A stretch of 17,547 bases of DNA from CAYFXA01 sp964347135 (GCA_964347135.1 CAYFXA010000031.1:1-17547), one strand, 5' to 3'. Counted from the first letter of the stretch, positions 5,877 through 12,424 are shown. Translations and numbers: made by a program. Notes: generated by a model from the letters alone, not told the origin.

Positions 5877-7222
5877 CATATCGCCGCTACCTGCCCTGGT
5901 TAATTCTTGTTTTAACCTTAATTGCTGTTTTTGTTGATTTTCCTTCAGAGGTTTCTTTGAAGTTTGAGGTAATGGGGTTTAAGATAGACCAAAAAATCTC
6001 TAGACCAAAACTGGATTTTCAGATTGGTAATTTAAGATTTTTCCGCGATTTAGAAGTTAAACAAGGAATTGATTTGGCGGGAGGGAGCCATTTGGTTTTT
6101 CAAGCAGACATGAGCAAAATTGGTGCTGAAGATCGCGATTCAGCTTTGGAGGCAACCAAAGAAAATATTAACCGGCGAATTAATTTATTTGGTTTAGCTG
6201 AGTCTTTGGTTCAAACTTCCAAACTAGGAGAGAATTATCGTTTAATTGTTGAACTTCCAGGAATCAGTGATGTTAATCAAGCAATCGACTTAATTGGCCA
6301 AACCGCTCAACTTGATTTTCGAGAATTAGCCGCTGAAGCAACTGCGGCGGCAACTTTGGGTGATTATTTGCCAACGGATTTAACTGGTAAAGAATTGAAT
6401 AAAGCTCAAGTCCAATTTGATCCCAATACGGGCCAACCCGTGGTTAGTCTGGAGTTTAATGATGATGGGGCAAAGAAATTCGGGGAGATTACTGGCAGAA
6501 ATGTGGGTAAGCCAGTAGCCATTTTCCTTGATGAGTTACCCGTTACCACACCAATTGTTCAAGAGAAAATAACGACTGGTCAAGCGCAAATTACCGGCGA
6601 ATTTACTACCGAAGAAGCAAAATTATTATCCACCCAACTCAATGCTGGTGCCTTGCCCGTGCCAATTAAAGTCGTTGAGCAAAGAAGTATTGGCGCCACT
6701 CTTGGAGAAGAATCAGTGAGAAAGAGTATCCAAGCTGGTTTAATTGGTTTAGTCATGGTGATACTGTTTATGGCGGCTTATTACGGTTGGTTAGGAGTTT
6801 TGGCTGACACCGGTTTAATTATTTATGGCTTGCTCACTTTAATGCTTTACAAATTAATTCCCGTTACTCTTACTTTACCAGGCATTGCTGGTTTTATTCT
6901 TTCCGTGGGAATGGCGGTTGATGCCAATATTCTGATTTTTGAAAGAATGAAGGAAGAAATTCGGGCGGGTAAACCAAGACCAGTGGCCATGGAATTGGGT
7001 TTTGGTCGAGCCTGGGATTCCATTAGGGATGCCAATATTGCCACTTTAATTACTTGTTTTATTCTTTTTAATCCTTTTGATTGGTCGTTTTTGAATACAT
7101 CAGGCATGGTTCGGGGTTTTGCTTTAACTTTGGGACTAGGAGTTTTATTGAGTTTGTTCACGGGAATTGTTGTTACTCGAACTATCTTAAGAACCTTTTC
7201 CCGAAAGGAGGTAAAGCAATGA
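5873..7222 (+). CDS. secD: Protein translocase subunit SecD
   Basis: SecD, with SecF, uses the proton-motive force to assist protein export through SecYEG. The 449-aa protein is compact compared with E. coli SecD (about 615 aa) and similar to other short bacterial forms. Visible are TM1 (about 6-22), the periplasmic P1 motif GIDLAGGSHLVF (65-76), PGISDVNQAIDLIGQTAQLDFREL (129-152) and a C-terminal block of five membrane helices from about 285. The block holds the conserved LSVGMAVDANILIFERMKEE (343-362) and ends with GFALTLGLGVLLSLFTGIVVTR (about 415-436). Asp350 in VDAN is the likely proton-path residue. The start ATG overlaps the abrB-like stop (ATGA), and the stop overlaps the secF start (ATGA). 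Confidence 0.96.
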   Translation: MTYRRYLPWLILVLTLIAVFVDFPSEVSLKFEVMGFKIDQKISRPKLDFQIGNLRFFRDLEVKQGIDLAGGSHLVFQADMSKIGAEDRDSALEATKENINRRINLFGLAESLVQTSKLGENYRLIVELPGISDVNQAIDLIGQTAQLDFRELAAEATAAATLGDYLPTDLTGKELNKAQVQFDPNTGQPVVSLEFNDDGAKKFGEITGRNVGKPVAIFLDELPVTTPIVQEKITTGQAQITGEFTTEEAKLLSTQLNAGALPVPIKVVEQRSIGATLGEESVRKSIQAGLIGLVMVILFMAAYYGWLGVLADTGLIIYGLLTLMLYKLIPVTLTLPGIAGFILSVGMAVDANILIFERMKEEIRAGKPRPVAMELGFGRAWDSIRDANIATLITCFILFNPFDWSFLNTSGMVRGFALTLGLGVLLSLFTGIVVTRTILRTFSRKEVKQ

Positions 7223-8094
7223 ATTGGATGAGATACAAATGGCTCTATTTTTTGATTTCAGCCCTGATTATCGTTCCCGGAATCATTTCTTTGATTTTCT
7301 TTGGTTTACGCCCAGCGATTGATTTTACTGGTGGAAGTTTATTGGAATTAAAAACAGAAAAAGAACTTGATCTTAAAGAAGTAGAAGCCTTAATCTCAGA
7401 AAAAGAATTTGAGGTTTTATCTGTTCAGACCTCAGGTGAGAACCAAATCCTGATTCGTCTTCAACCAATTGAAAAAGAACAAGCTAATGAAATCAAAACC
7501 GCCATTGGAGAAAAATTTGAACAAGAGCCAGAAGAGGTTCGTTTTGAAACCGTTGGTCCAACTTTAGGCAAAGAGTTGATTAGGAAAACCATCTGGGCAA
7601 TTGTTTTGGCAGCGGGCTTTATTCTCGCTTATGTTGCCTGGCGGTTTAAGGACGTTAAATTTGGCGTTTGTGCGATTTTGGCGATGTTTCATGACACTTT
7701 TATTCTTTTAGGCAGCTTTTCCTTATTGGGTTATTTCCTTGGAGTAGAAATTGACACCTTGTTTGTCACAGCTGTTTTAACCATTCTTTCTTTTTCGGTT
7801 CACGACACCATTGTTGTTTATGACCGGATTCGAGAATCACAAAAATTGTTACCTAGAACTTCTTTGGTGTATTTGGTTAACAAGGCGGTAACCGAAACCC
7901 TGAGTCGTTCGGTTAATAACTCAATGACAATCATCTTTATGCTAATTGCCTTGCTTTTATTAGGAGGAACAACGATTAAATGGTTTGTGGCCGCTCTTTT
8001 AATTGGCACCATCGCTGGTACCTACAGCTCCACCTTTACGGCCGCACCATTATTAGTTGTTTGGGAGCAAATAGCAAAAAAGAGAAAATCTTGA
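7219..8094 (+). CDS. secF: Protein translocase subunit SecF
   Basis: The partner of SecD, 291 aa. The frame opens further upstream, but the ATG at 7219 is preceded by AAAGGAGGT (7204-7212, spacing 6), overlaps the secD stop (ATGA) and gives the expected N-terminus. Motifs: TM1 (about 8-28), GLRPAIDFTGGSLLEL (29-44), VGPTLGKELIRKT (112-124), membrane helices from about 125, FHDTFILLGSFSLLG (157-171) and TAVLTILSFSVHDTIVVYDRIRE (184-206). The last matches the family motif that usually reads VNDTVVIFDRIRE, with His in place of Asn here. The final helices and a short basic tail end at a TGA that lies inside the -35 of the next promoter. Confidence 0.96.
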   Translation: MNWMRYKWLYFLISALIIVPGIISLIFFGLRPAIDFTGGSLLELKTEKELDLKEVEALISEKEFEVLSVQTSGENQILIRLQPIEKEQANEIKTAIGEKFEQEPEEVRFETVGPTLGKELIRKTIWAIVLAAGFILAYVAWRFKDVKFGVCAILAMFHDTFILLGSFSLLGYFLGVEIDTLFVTAVLTILSFSVHDTIVVYDRIRESQKLLPRTSLVYLVNKAVTETLSRSVNNSMTIIFMLIALLLLGGTTIKWFVAALLIGTIAGTYSSTFTAAPLLVVWEQIAKKRKS

Positions 8095-8119
8095 CTTAAT
8101 AAAGAAACTAATTCAAAAT
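8091..8119 (+). promoter_or_regulatory. Promoter of the DUF4349 gene (leaderless arrangement)
   Basis: TTGACT (8091-8096), exactly 17 bases, then CAAAAT (8114-8119); the ATG at 8130 follows 10 nt later. The -35 includes the secF stop codon, as at 3391. A TAGAAT at 8119-8124 also exists but would be too close to the start codon. Confidence 0.65.
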
Positions 8120-8129
8120 AGAATTAGAG

Positions 8130-9065
8130 ATGAGAAAAATAATTGATTGGATAAAACAGAATAAATTAATCACTTTAATCATCATTATTCTCTTTTATTT
8201 CATTGCCAAAGATTATCTCCTTGGTGGCTTTTACAGAATTATGCCCTTGCAATTGCAAAAGACTTATCAGGCGCCTGTAGGTGAATTTGGGGCGGTTGAA
8301 GATGTTGAGTTCGCCCCCAGTGTTAGTGAGGGTATGGCTATTCCACCAATTCCAAAAAGGGAATATGCCCCAACCGAAACAGAGGAGCGATTAGTAGTTG
8401 AGGAATCGACAATGTCTTTAGTGGTGACTAATGTTAGCGAAACAAGCGATAAAATTATTGACCATGTCAAAAGTGCTGGTGGTTATATGGTCAGCACCTC
8501 TTTAACTAATCCCGAAGAAGCGCCTTTTGCCACGGTGGTGGTTCGGATTCCAGCAGAAAATTTCCGAGATGCTTTAGATTACTTCCGTTCTTTAGGAGTA
8601 AAAGTCACTTCTGAAAGAATTATGGGAACTGATGTGACTGATGAATACGTTGATATTGAAGCAAGATTGGCTACCTTAGAGAAAACTAAAGCCAAATTCG
8701 AAGAAATCTTGGAAATGGCAACCGAGGTTCAGGATATTTTAAATGTTCAGCGGCAACTAATTTACATTCAAGACCAAATTGATAATCTTAAGGGGAGGCA
8801 GAGATATCTTGAACAAACTGCTAAATTATCTAAAATAACGGTTTATCTTTCCACTGATGAATTTGCTTTGCCTTATGCCCCGACTGAGGCATTCCGACCA
8901 AAGGTTATCTTCAAGCTCGCGGTTCGTTCTTTGGTGCGCACTCTCAGAGCCGTTGTCAGGGCTTTGATTTGGGTTGGAGTTTATGCCGTTGTTTGGGTAC
9001 CAGTGGGAGTAATTGTTTTCCTCATCTGGAGGTGGAGAAAGAAAAGAATGCCTCCAGCTTCTTAA
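8130..9065 (+). CDS. DUF4349 domain membrane protein
   Basis: The 311-aa protein has an N-terminal membrane helix (about 12-31), an extracytoplasmic linker, and the DUF4349 core from about residue 87. The core includes LVVEESTMSLVVTNV, VKSAGGYMVSTSLTN, ATVVVRIPAENFRDALDYF, LGVKVTSERIMGTDVTDEYVD, then a long coiled-coil segment (about 176-235) closing with KLSKITVYLST. A second membrane helix (about 272-302, WVGVYAVVWVPVGVIVFLIWRW) and a basic tail follow. The family occurs widely in Gram-positive bacteria, cyanobacteria and CPR; its function is unknown to me, with topology suggesting a surface-exposed domain held by its C-terminal helix. It has its own leaderless-type promoter and lies directly before the ECF sigma operon, with no clear terminator between, so read-through is possible. 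Confidence 0.88.
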   Translation: MRKIIDWIKQNKLITLIIIILFYFIAKDYLLGGFYRIMPLQLQKTYQAPVGEFGAVEDVEFAPSVSEGMAIPPIPKREYAPTETEERLVVEESTMSLVVTNVSETSDKIIDHVKSAGGYMVSTSLTNPEEAPFATVVVRIPAENFRDALDYFRSLGVKVTSERIMGTDVTDEYVDIEARLATLEKTKAKFEEILEMATEVQDILNVQRQLIYIQDQIDNLKGRQRYLEQTAKLSKITVYLSTDEFALPYAPTEAFRPKVIFKLAVRSLVRTLRAVVRALIWVGVYAVVWVPVGVIVFLIWRWRKKRMPPAS

Positions 9066-9075
9066 CATTTCGTTT

Positions 9076-9084
9076 TGATAAAAT
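9076..9084 (+). promoter_or_regulatory. Housekeeping-type extended -10 before the sigma gene
   Basis: TGATAAAAT (TG at 9076-9077, TAAAAT at 9079-9084), the same form as the promoter at 683-691. There is no good -35 (AGCTTC at 17 bases). It may give basal expression of the sigma operon, independently of the ECF-like promoter just downstream. Confidence 0.4.
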
Positions 9085-9087
9085 AGG

Positions 9088-9123
9088 CATGTGACCAATT
9101 CTATATCTTTTGTGTCTAAATAG
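9088..9123 (+). promoter_or_regulatory. ECF-type promoter of the sigma-factor operon (copy 1 of a repeated element)
   Basis: CATGTGACC (9088-9096), 13 bases, then TTGTGTCTAAATAG (9110-9123). Taking GTGACC as -35 and GTCTAA (9114-9119) as -10 gives a 17-base spacer and a start near 9126, about 28 nt before the sigma ATG. The same two blocks with identical spacing recur at 10660-10695, while the 13 bases between them differ. The shape (xAC/GACC -35, GTCTAA -10) fits ECF promoters, which are commonly autoregulated. Recognition by the sigma encoded here is inference. Confidence 0.7.
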
Positions 9124-9153
9124 TTAGAATGGTCTCGAGGATCAATTTTTGTT

Positions 9154-9690
9154 ATGGAGAAACTAAAAGAAAAAAGCGACCAAGAATTGGTTGGTTTGTT
9201 CAAGGAGACGAAAAATGACGCTTGTTTTGAAGAATTGTTTAGTCGCTATAAAAATAAAGTTTATTCGCGATGTCTCAACTTTGTTGGCAATAACGAAGAT
9301 GCTCAAGACTTGACTCAAGAGATTTTTGTTAAAACTTATTTTAATTTAAAAAAATTCAAAGGAGAGTCGTCTTTTTCAACTTGGTTGTTTAGGATTACGA
9401 GCAACCATTGCTATAACTTTGTTACTAGAAAGAAACCCGTTGGCATTAGTCTTGAAAGGGAAGAGATTGAAAAGCACGTTGGCATTAGGGACAAGGATAG
9501 ATCCATTAAGATTGATGTTCAGAAAGCGCTCTTAAAACTTAGTCCAGAAGATAGAATCGTTCTGGTAATGAAATACATTGATGGCTATCAATACAAAGAA
9601 ATTGCTAAAATCTTAAATATAAAGGAAAGTGCGGCTAAAATGAGAGTTAAGAGAGCAAAAGAGAAATTTAAAAAAGTCTATGAAAAATAA
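9154..9690 (+). CDS. ECF-family RNA polymerase sigma factor
   Basis: The 178-aa protein is a two-domain ECF (group 4) sigma factor. Region 2 is at about 22-92: FEELFSRYKNKVYSRCLNFV, NNEDAQDLTQEIFVKTYFNL and FSTWLFRITSNHCYNFV, covering the core-binding and -10 recognition helices. Region 4 is at about 122-175: ALLKLSPEDRIVLVMKYIDGY and the helix-turn-helix YKEIAKILNIKESAAKMRVKRAKEK. The linker has no region 3. The gene is preceded by an ECF-like promoter that is repeated before the 45-aa gene. The Shine-Dalgarno is weak (GAGG at 13 nt). Its last codons overlap the start of the 63-aa gene by 11 nt, and the MscS-like channel follows 1 nt after that. ECF factors respond to envelope signals, so tension or envelope stress is the likely cue here (inference). 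Confidence 0.93.
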   Translation: MEKLKEKSDQELVGLFKETKNDACFEELFSRYKNKVYSRCLNFVGNNEDAQDLTQEIFVKTYFNLKKFKGESSFSTWLFRITSNHCYNFVTRKKPVGISLEREEIEKHVGIRDKDRSIKIDVQKALLKLSPEDRIVLVMKYIDGYQYKEIAKILNIKESAAKMRVKRAKEKFKKVYEK

Positions 9691-9871
9691 TATTTTAAAA
9701 GATTTGCTGAATCAGTCAACAATTGAAAAAAAAGCACCGGAAAAGGTTCAAGATAATGTTTTTAAATCAATTGGGACTTTAAATGTTTTGGCTGCTTTGG
9801 GGGAGTTGTATTTTGTTCTGCCATTAATGATTGTTAAGCAATTATCTGATAAAGTATTAGAAAGGAAATAA
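9680..9871 (+). CDS. 63-aa protein between sigma factor and channel; candidate regulator of the sigma factor
   Basis: I do not recognise a named family. Residues 1-30 are a charged helical region (MKNNILKDLLNQSTIEKKAPEKVQDNVFKSI, split by AP). Residues about 31-55 are hydrophobic (TLNVLAALGELYFVLPLMIVKQL), followed by a charged end (SDKVLERK). It could be a small membrane-associated protein. Its ATG sits inside the final codons of the sigma gene, and its TAA is one base before the channel ATG, so all three are translationally coupled. Position suggests an anti-sigma or other modulator, but no ZAS-type H-x3-C-x2-C motif or known anti-sigma domain is present. In the Pseudomonas sigX locus a similarly small protein, CfrX, occupies the corresponding neighbourhood; homology is not claimed. 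Confidence 0.7.
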   Translation: MKNNILKDLLNQSTIEKKAPEKVQDNVFKSIGTLNVLAALGELYFVLPLMIVKQLSDKVLERK

Positions 9872-9872
9872 T

Positions 9873-10655
9873 ATGGATTTTAGTTGGATTACGAAATTAT
9901 TAAATCAAGATTTAGTTTTACCTCTTATGGGATTTTTGCCCAAGTTTTTAACTGGTTTGGTAATTGTTTTTCTTGGCTTGGTTATTGCTCAGGTTTCAAA
10001 GCTAATTGTTGGTAGAAGCCTTGGGTTTATGGCAAAGTGGCGGGAAAGAATGGGTGTGGGTATTAGTCAAGCAACGGCAAAACTTGTTTCCACGTTGACC
10101 TTTTGGGTAATCTTTCTGGTTTTTCTTACTTCAGCAACAAAGACAATTGGTTTTGAGTCAGCCACCCAGATTCTAAAAGGAATATTGGGTTATGTCCCCA
10201 ATTTAATTTTAGCGGTGGTAACGGTTATTATTGCGATTATTATCGCCAGAATAATTAAGCGCTTTGCTGTTACTCAAATTAAACGCTCGGGTATAGTTTT
10301 TGCTCCAGTCATCGGTAATGCGATTGAAGCGGTTTTGATTCTTTTCGCCATTATTATGGCTATTGATCAATTGGGAGTTAATACCGCCATTCTAGTTTCT
10401 AATATTAATATTATTATTGCTGCTTTTGCTTTTGCCTTTGCGCTATCTTTTGGGTTAGGAGCAAAAGACGCGGTTAGTAACATTATTGCTTCTTATTATG
10501 TTAAACAACTTTACAAAGTGGGTGATAAAATTGTTATTGGAGAAACCAAAGGCAAGGTTAAAAATATTACCAATATTGCAATAATCGTTGAAACACCAGA
10601 AGGTGAAACAGTTATTCCTAATAAAGAAATTCTTTCTTCAAAAACCTCAAAATGA
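9873..10655 (+). CDS. MscS-like / CmpX-type small-conductance mechanosensitive channel
   Basis: The 260-aa protein has an N-terminal conserved-TM-helix region (about 19-52, PKFLTGLVIVFLGLVIAQVSKLIVGRSLG). More membrane helices follow at about 75-95, 108-130, 150-168 and 178-198. The MscS beta-domain is LGAKDAVSNIIASYYVKQLYKVGDKIVIGETKGKV and ends IIVETPEGETVIPNKEILSSKTSK, with the usual VPN-like IPN. The alpha/beta vestibule of E. coli MscS is absent: the protein stops right after the beta-domain, as in CmpX-type proteins of about 270 aa. Such channels open under membrane tension and release solutes. It is the third gene of the sigma operon, 1 nt after the 63-aa gene, with AAAGGAA as Shine-Dalgarno. 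Sensing membrane state for the sigma factor is an attractive inference. Confidence 0.9.
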   Translation: MDFSWITKLLNQDLVLPLMGFLPKFLTGLVIVFLGLVIAQVSKLIVGRSLGFMAKWRERMGVGISQATAKLVSTLTFWVIFLVFLTSATKTIGFESATQILKGILGYVPNLILAVVTVIIAIIIARIIKRFAVTQIKRSGIVFAPVIGNAIEAVLILFAIIMAIDQLGVNTAILVSNINIIIAAFAFAFALSFGLGAKDAVSNIIASYYVKQLYKVGDKIVIGETKGKVKNITNIAIIVETPEGETVIPNKEILSSKTSK

Positions 10656-10659
10656 TATC

Positions 10660-10695
10660 CATGTGACCTATAAAAGGTAGATTGTGTCTAAATAG
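10660..10695 (+). promoter_or_regulatory. ECF-type promoter of the 45-aa microprotein gene (copy 2 of the repeated element)
   Basis: CATGTGACC (10660-10668), 13 bases, TTGTGTCTAAATAG (10682-10695), with spacing identical to the element before the sigma gene. -35 GTGACC (10663-10668), 17 bases, -10 GTCTAA (10686-10691). The start would be near 10698, leaving a 37-nt leader. It begins 5 nt after the channel stop codon, so it separates the microprotein from the sigma operon transcriptionally. Confidence 0.7.
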
Positions 10696-10706
10696 ATAAG
10701 TCTACA

Positions 10707-10748
10707 TGCCTCTGCAAGAGAAAGGAGAACGAAAATGGAAGAGAGGCA
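10707..10748 (+). promoter_or_regulatory. RNA stem enclosing the ribosome binding site of the 45-aa gene
   Basis: TGCCTCT (10707-10713) is perfectly complementary to AGAGGCA (10742-10748), the latter within codons 3-5. The 28-nt loop holds the Shine-Dalgarno AAAGGAGA (10721-10728) and the ATG. It could tune translation; a 7-bp match over this distance may also be chance. Confidence 0.35.
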
Positions 10749-10872
10749 GTTGTGGGAACGCAGTGTCTCACTGAGGCTCGTCGGAATTTCCATTGCTGCG
10801 CTTGTGATGCTGGTAGGTGTGCGTAGCATGGGATACCTCGAGGGATTCATGGCTGGTCTCCGGCAGAAATAG
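10735..10872 (+). CDS. 45-aa single-pass membrane microprotein under ECF-type control
   Basis: MEERQLWERSVSLRLVGISI... encodes a charged N-terminus (1-14), one membrane helix (about 15-29, LVGISIAALVMLVGV) and a short amphipathic tail (SMGYLEGFMAGLRQK). The ATG has an excellent Shine-Dalgarno (AAAGGAGA, core 7 nt upstream). The gene has its own copy of the ECF-like promoter and is followed by a long hairpin terminator, so it forms a complete monocistronic unit too small for usual gene finders. Its GC content is 54% (75 of 138 bases by count), well above the AT-rich neighbours, with codons such as CTC, CGC and CGG. That could mean foreign origin, an overlying RNA structure, or an RNA gene read as protein. 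No family is recognised. Similar small membrane proteins often modulate larger membrane proteins, here perhaps the adjacent channel (inference). Confidence 0.6.
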   Translation: MEERQLWERSVSLRLVGISIAALVMLVGVRSMGYLEGFMAGLRQK

Positions 10873-10909
10873 CCTGTAGCGAGTCCAACAACTCAAGGTA
10901 ACTCCGACA

Positions 10910-10965
10910 AACCCGCTAGGGAGTGGTGGACACTTCAAGATCATCACACTTAGCGGGTTACTTTT
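10910..10965 (+). terminator. Long-hairpin terminator after the 45-aa gene
   Basis: AACCCGCTA (10910-10918) pairs perfectly with TAGCGGGTT (10951-10959), followed by ACTTTTT. The 32-nt interior can continue the stem (AGTG 10922-10925 with CACT 10947-10950, then TG/CA). The same AGTG could alternatively pair with CACT at 10931-10934, so two inner folds compete. It also lies just past the end of the convergent CCA-transferase gene and may serve both strands. Confidence 0.75.
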
Positions 10966-10977
10966 TCAAATGATTAA

Positions 10978-12384
10978 TTAAAGCTTTTTCCCAATTGTCC
11001 TAATTCTTTTTAGAAGATATTTTTTCTCATTCTTCTTTTTGTCTTCAGCCACTTCCTCAAACAATTGATTTAAAACCCTGCCCACGATTGGTCCAGGGCG
11101 GATTTTCAAGGCTTTCATGACGTCATTACCATTGACTTTCAAATCCGTGACGGAAAAAGGTTGTTTTTGGACTTCAACTAATTTTTTCTTGAATCTTTCA
11201 AAACGCCAAGAGGTTTCTCGGGCGCCACCACCAACTCTGTCTGCTCTTCTGGTCTCCAAGATATCCGTTAGATTTTCTTTGCCAACGTTTTTAATAAAGC
11301 GGCGAAAAGCTTTGTCGGTCTGTCTTTCGTCAACGCTGAATTGATGCCAACGAACCAGAGTCACCAATCTTTTTTCATCTTTTTTGGAGAATTTTAATCG
11401 CCTGGCAATATTCCTGGCAATTGAAGCGCCCACAACCTCATGATTATAAAAGGTAATCGCCCCTTTTTTATCTTTGCCAACAACAACTGGTTTACCCACG
11501 TCATGAATAAGAATGGCTAGATTAACAATCGGGTCATTTGATTTACTGGCTTTAAGTGATTTAATCGCGTGAGTACCAACATCATCCAAATGATGCCGAC
11601 CCGGACTTTTTTGTTCAACGCCAAACATTTTTTCTATCTCAGGGAGGATTTCCCCTGCCAATCCAGAACTGCGGAGAATCATGTAGCCATCAGCGACGTG
11701 GTCGCTAATAAGAATCTTAAAAAATTCATCCCTTATTCTTTCCTTACTGATTTTTTCAATTAGGTGAGAATTCTTTTTAATAGCCTGAAAAGTTTTGTTT
11801 TCAATCGAAAAACCCAATTGGGCCGCAAACCGAATCGCTCGCATCATTCTTAAAGCATCTTCAGAAAATCTTTCTTCTGGTTTGCCAACGGCTCTAACAA
11901 TTTTCTTTTTAAAATCTTCCTGACCTTTAAAAAGATCGACTATTTCTAAAGATTTCTTGTCCCATTTACCATTTTTTAAAATTGGTCCAATAACCACTGC
12001 ATTCCAAGTAAAATCTCTTCTTTTTAAATCTTCTTCGAGTTTTTTGCCCCATTTAACCTCATCCGGTCTTCGTTTGTCAGTGTAGCCCCATTCGGTTCTG
12101 TAGGTGGTGATTTCATAAACTTCGTCACCCCTTTTGGTTTTAAGAGAAATGCCCACGGTGCCAAAAACATTGTCGTAAAAAGAATCTTTGAAAAGAGCTT
12201 GGATGGGTTTGGGAGTGGCATTGGTGGTAAAGTCGCAATCAACCGGAACCTTGTTTTGAAGCAAGCTTCTTACTCCGGCTCCAACTAAATAAATTTCATA
12301 GCCTTCTTCAGTAAATTTTTTAAAGACATCCCAAACTTCCTGGGGAATTTTTTTCTTATATTTTTCTGGAAGTTTAATTCGCAT
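10978..12384 (-). CDS. cca: CCA tRNA nucleotidyltransferase (class II, with HD domain)
   Basis: The 468-aa enzyme adds or repairs the 3'-CCA of tRNAs. The head domain shows YLVGAGVRSLL (32-42), the metal-binding D-x-D as VDCDFTT (48-54), FGTVGISL (74-81) and EEDLKRRDFTWNA (117-129). The nucleotide-recognition and neck region shows EDALRMMRAIRFAAQLGF (175-192) and ERIRDEFFKIL (215-225). An HD-type hydrolase domain follows: HHLDDVGTH (264-272), AILIHDVGKP (290-299), FYNHEVVGA (312-320) and WHQF. It ends with a C-terminal VNGNDVMKALKIRPGPIVG. The usual GGxVRD motif reads GAGVRS here (35-40), losing the Asp, while the catalytic carboxylates are kept. The ATG at 12384 is 9 nt downstream of a -10-like TATCAT. 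The gene stands alone on its strand. Confidence 0.93.
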   Translation of the reverse strand: MRIKLPEKYKKKIPQEVWDVFKKFTEEGYEIYLVGAGVRSLLQNKVPVDCDFTTNATPKPIQALFKDSFYDNVFGTVGISLKTKRGDEVYEITTYRTEWGYTDKRRPDEVKWGKKLEEDLKRRDFTWNAVVIGPILKNGKWDKKSLEIVDLFKGQEDFKKKIVRAVGKPEERFSEDALRMMRAIRFAAQLGFSIENKTFQAIKKNSHLIEKISKERIRDEFFKILISDHVADGYMILRSSGLAGEILPEIEKMFGVEQKSPGRHHLDDVGTHAIKSLKASKSNDPIVNLAILIHDVGKPVVVGKDKKGAITFYNHEVVGASIARNIARRLKFSKKDEKRLVTLVRWHQFSVDERQTDKAFRRFIKNVGKENLTDILETRRADRVGGGARETSWRFERFKKKLVEVQKQPFSVTDLKVNGNDVMKALKIRPGPIVGRVLNQLFEEVAEDKKKNEKKYLLKRIRTIGKKL

Positions 12385-12391
12385 GATACTC

Positions 12392-12405
12392 TTATGATAT
12401 CATAA
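12392..12405. promoter_or_regulatory. 14-bp perfect palindrome over the cca -10 region
   Basis: TTATGATATCATAA is a perfect inverted repeat in the 72-nt divergent region between cca and recJ. On the minus strand it contains TATCAT (12399-12394), 9 nt before the cca ATG, matching the leaderless spacing seen elsewhere. No good -35 was found. It may be an operator, or simply two opposed -10-like boxes. Confidence 0.45.
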
Positions 12406-12424
12406 TACTGCGTCTAGCGACTTG

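Noticed and set aside
9124..9130. TTAGAAT as a further -10 for the sigma gene
   Set aside because: There is no usable -35 at proper spacing, and it lies downstream of the repeated ECF-type element, which explains the region better.
10668..10850. A 60-codon open frame on the minus strand opposite the 45-aa gene
   Set aside because: It has no Shine-Dalgarno or promoter, overlaps the ECF-type promoter and leader, and its product resembles no protein; the plus-strand frame has all signals.
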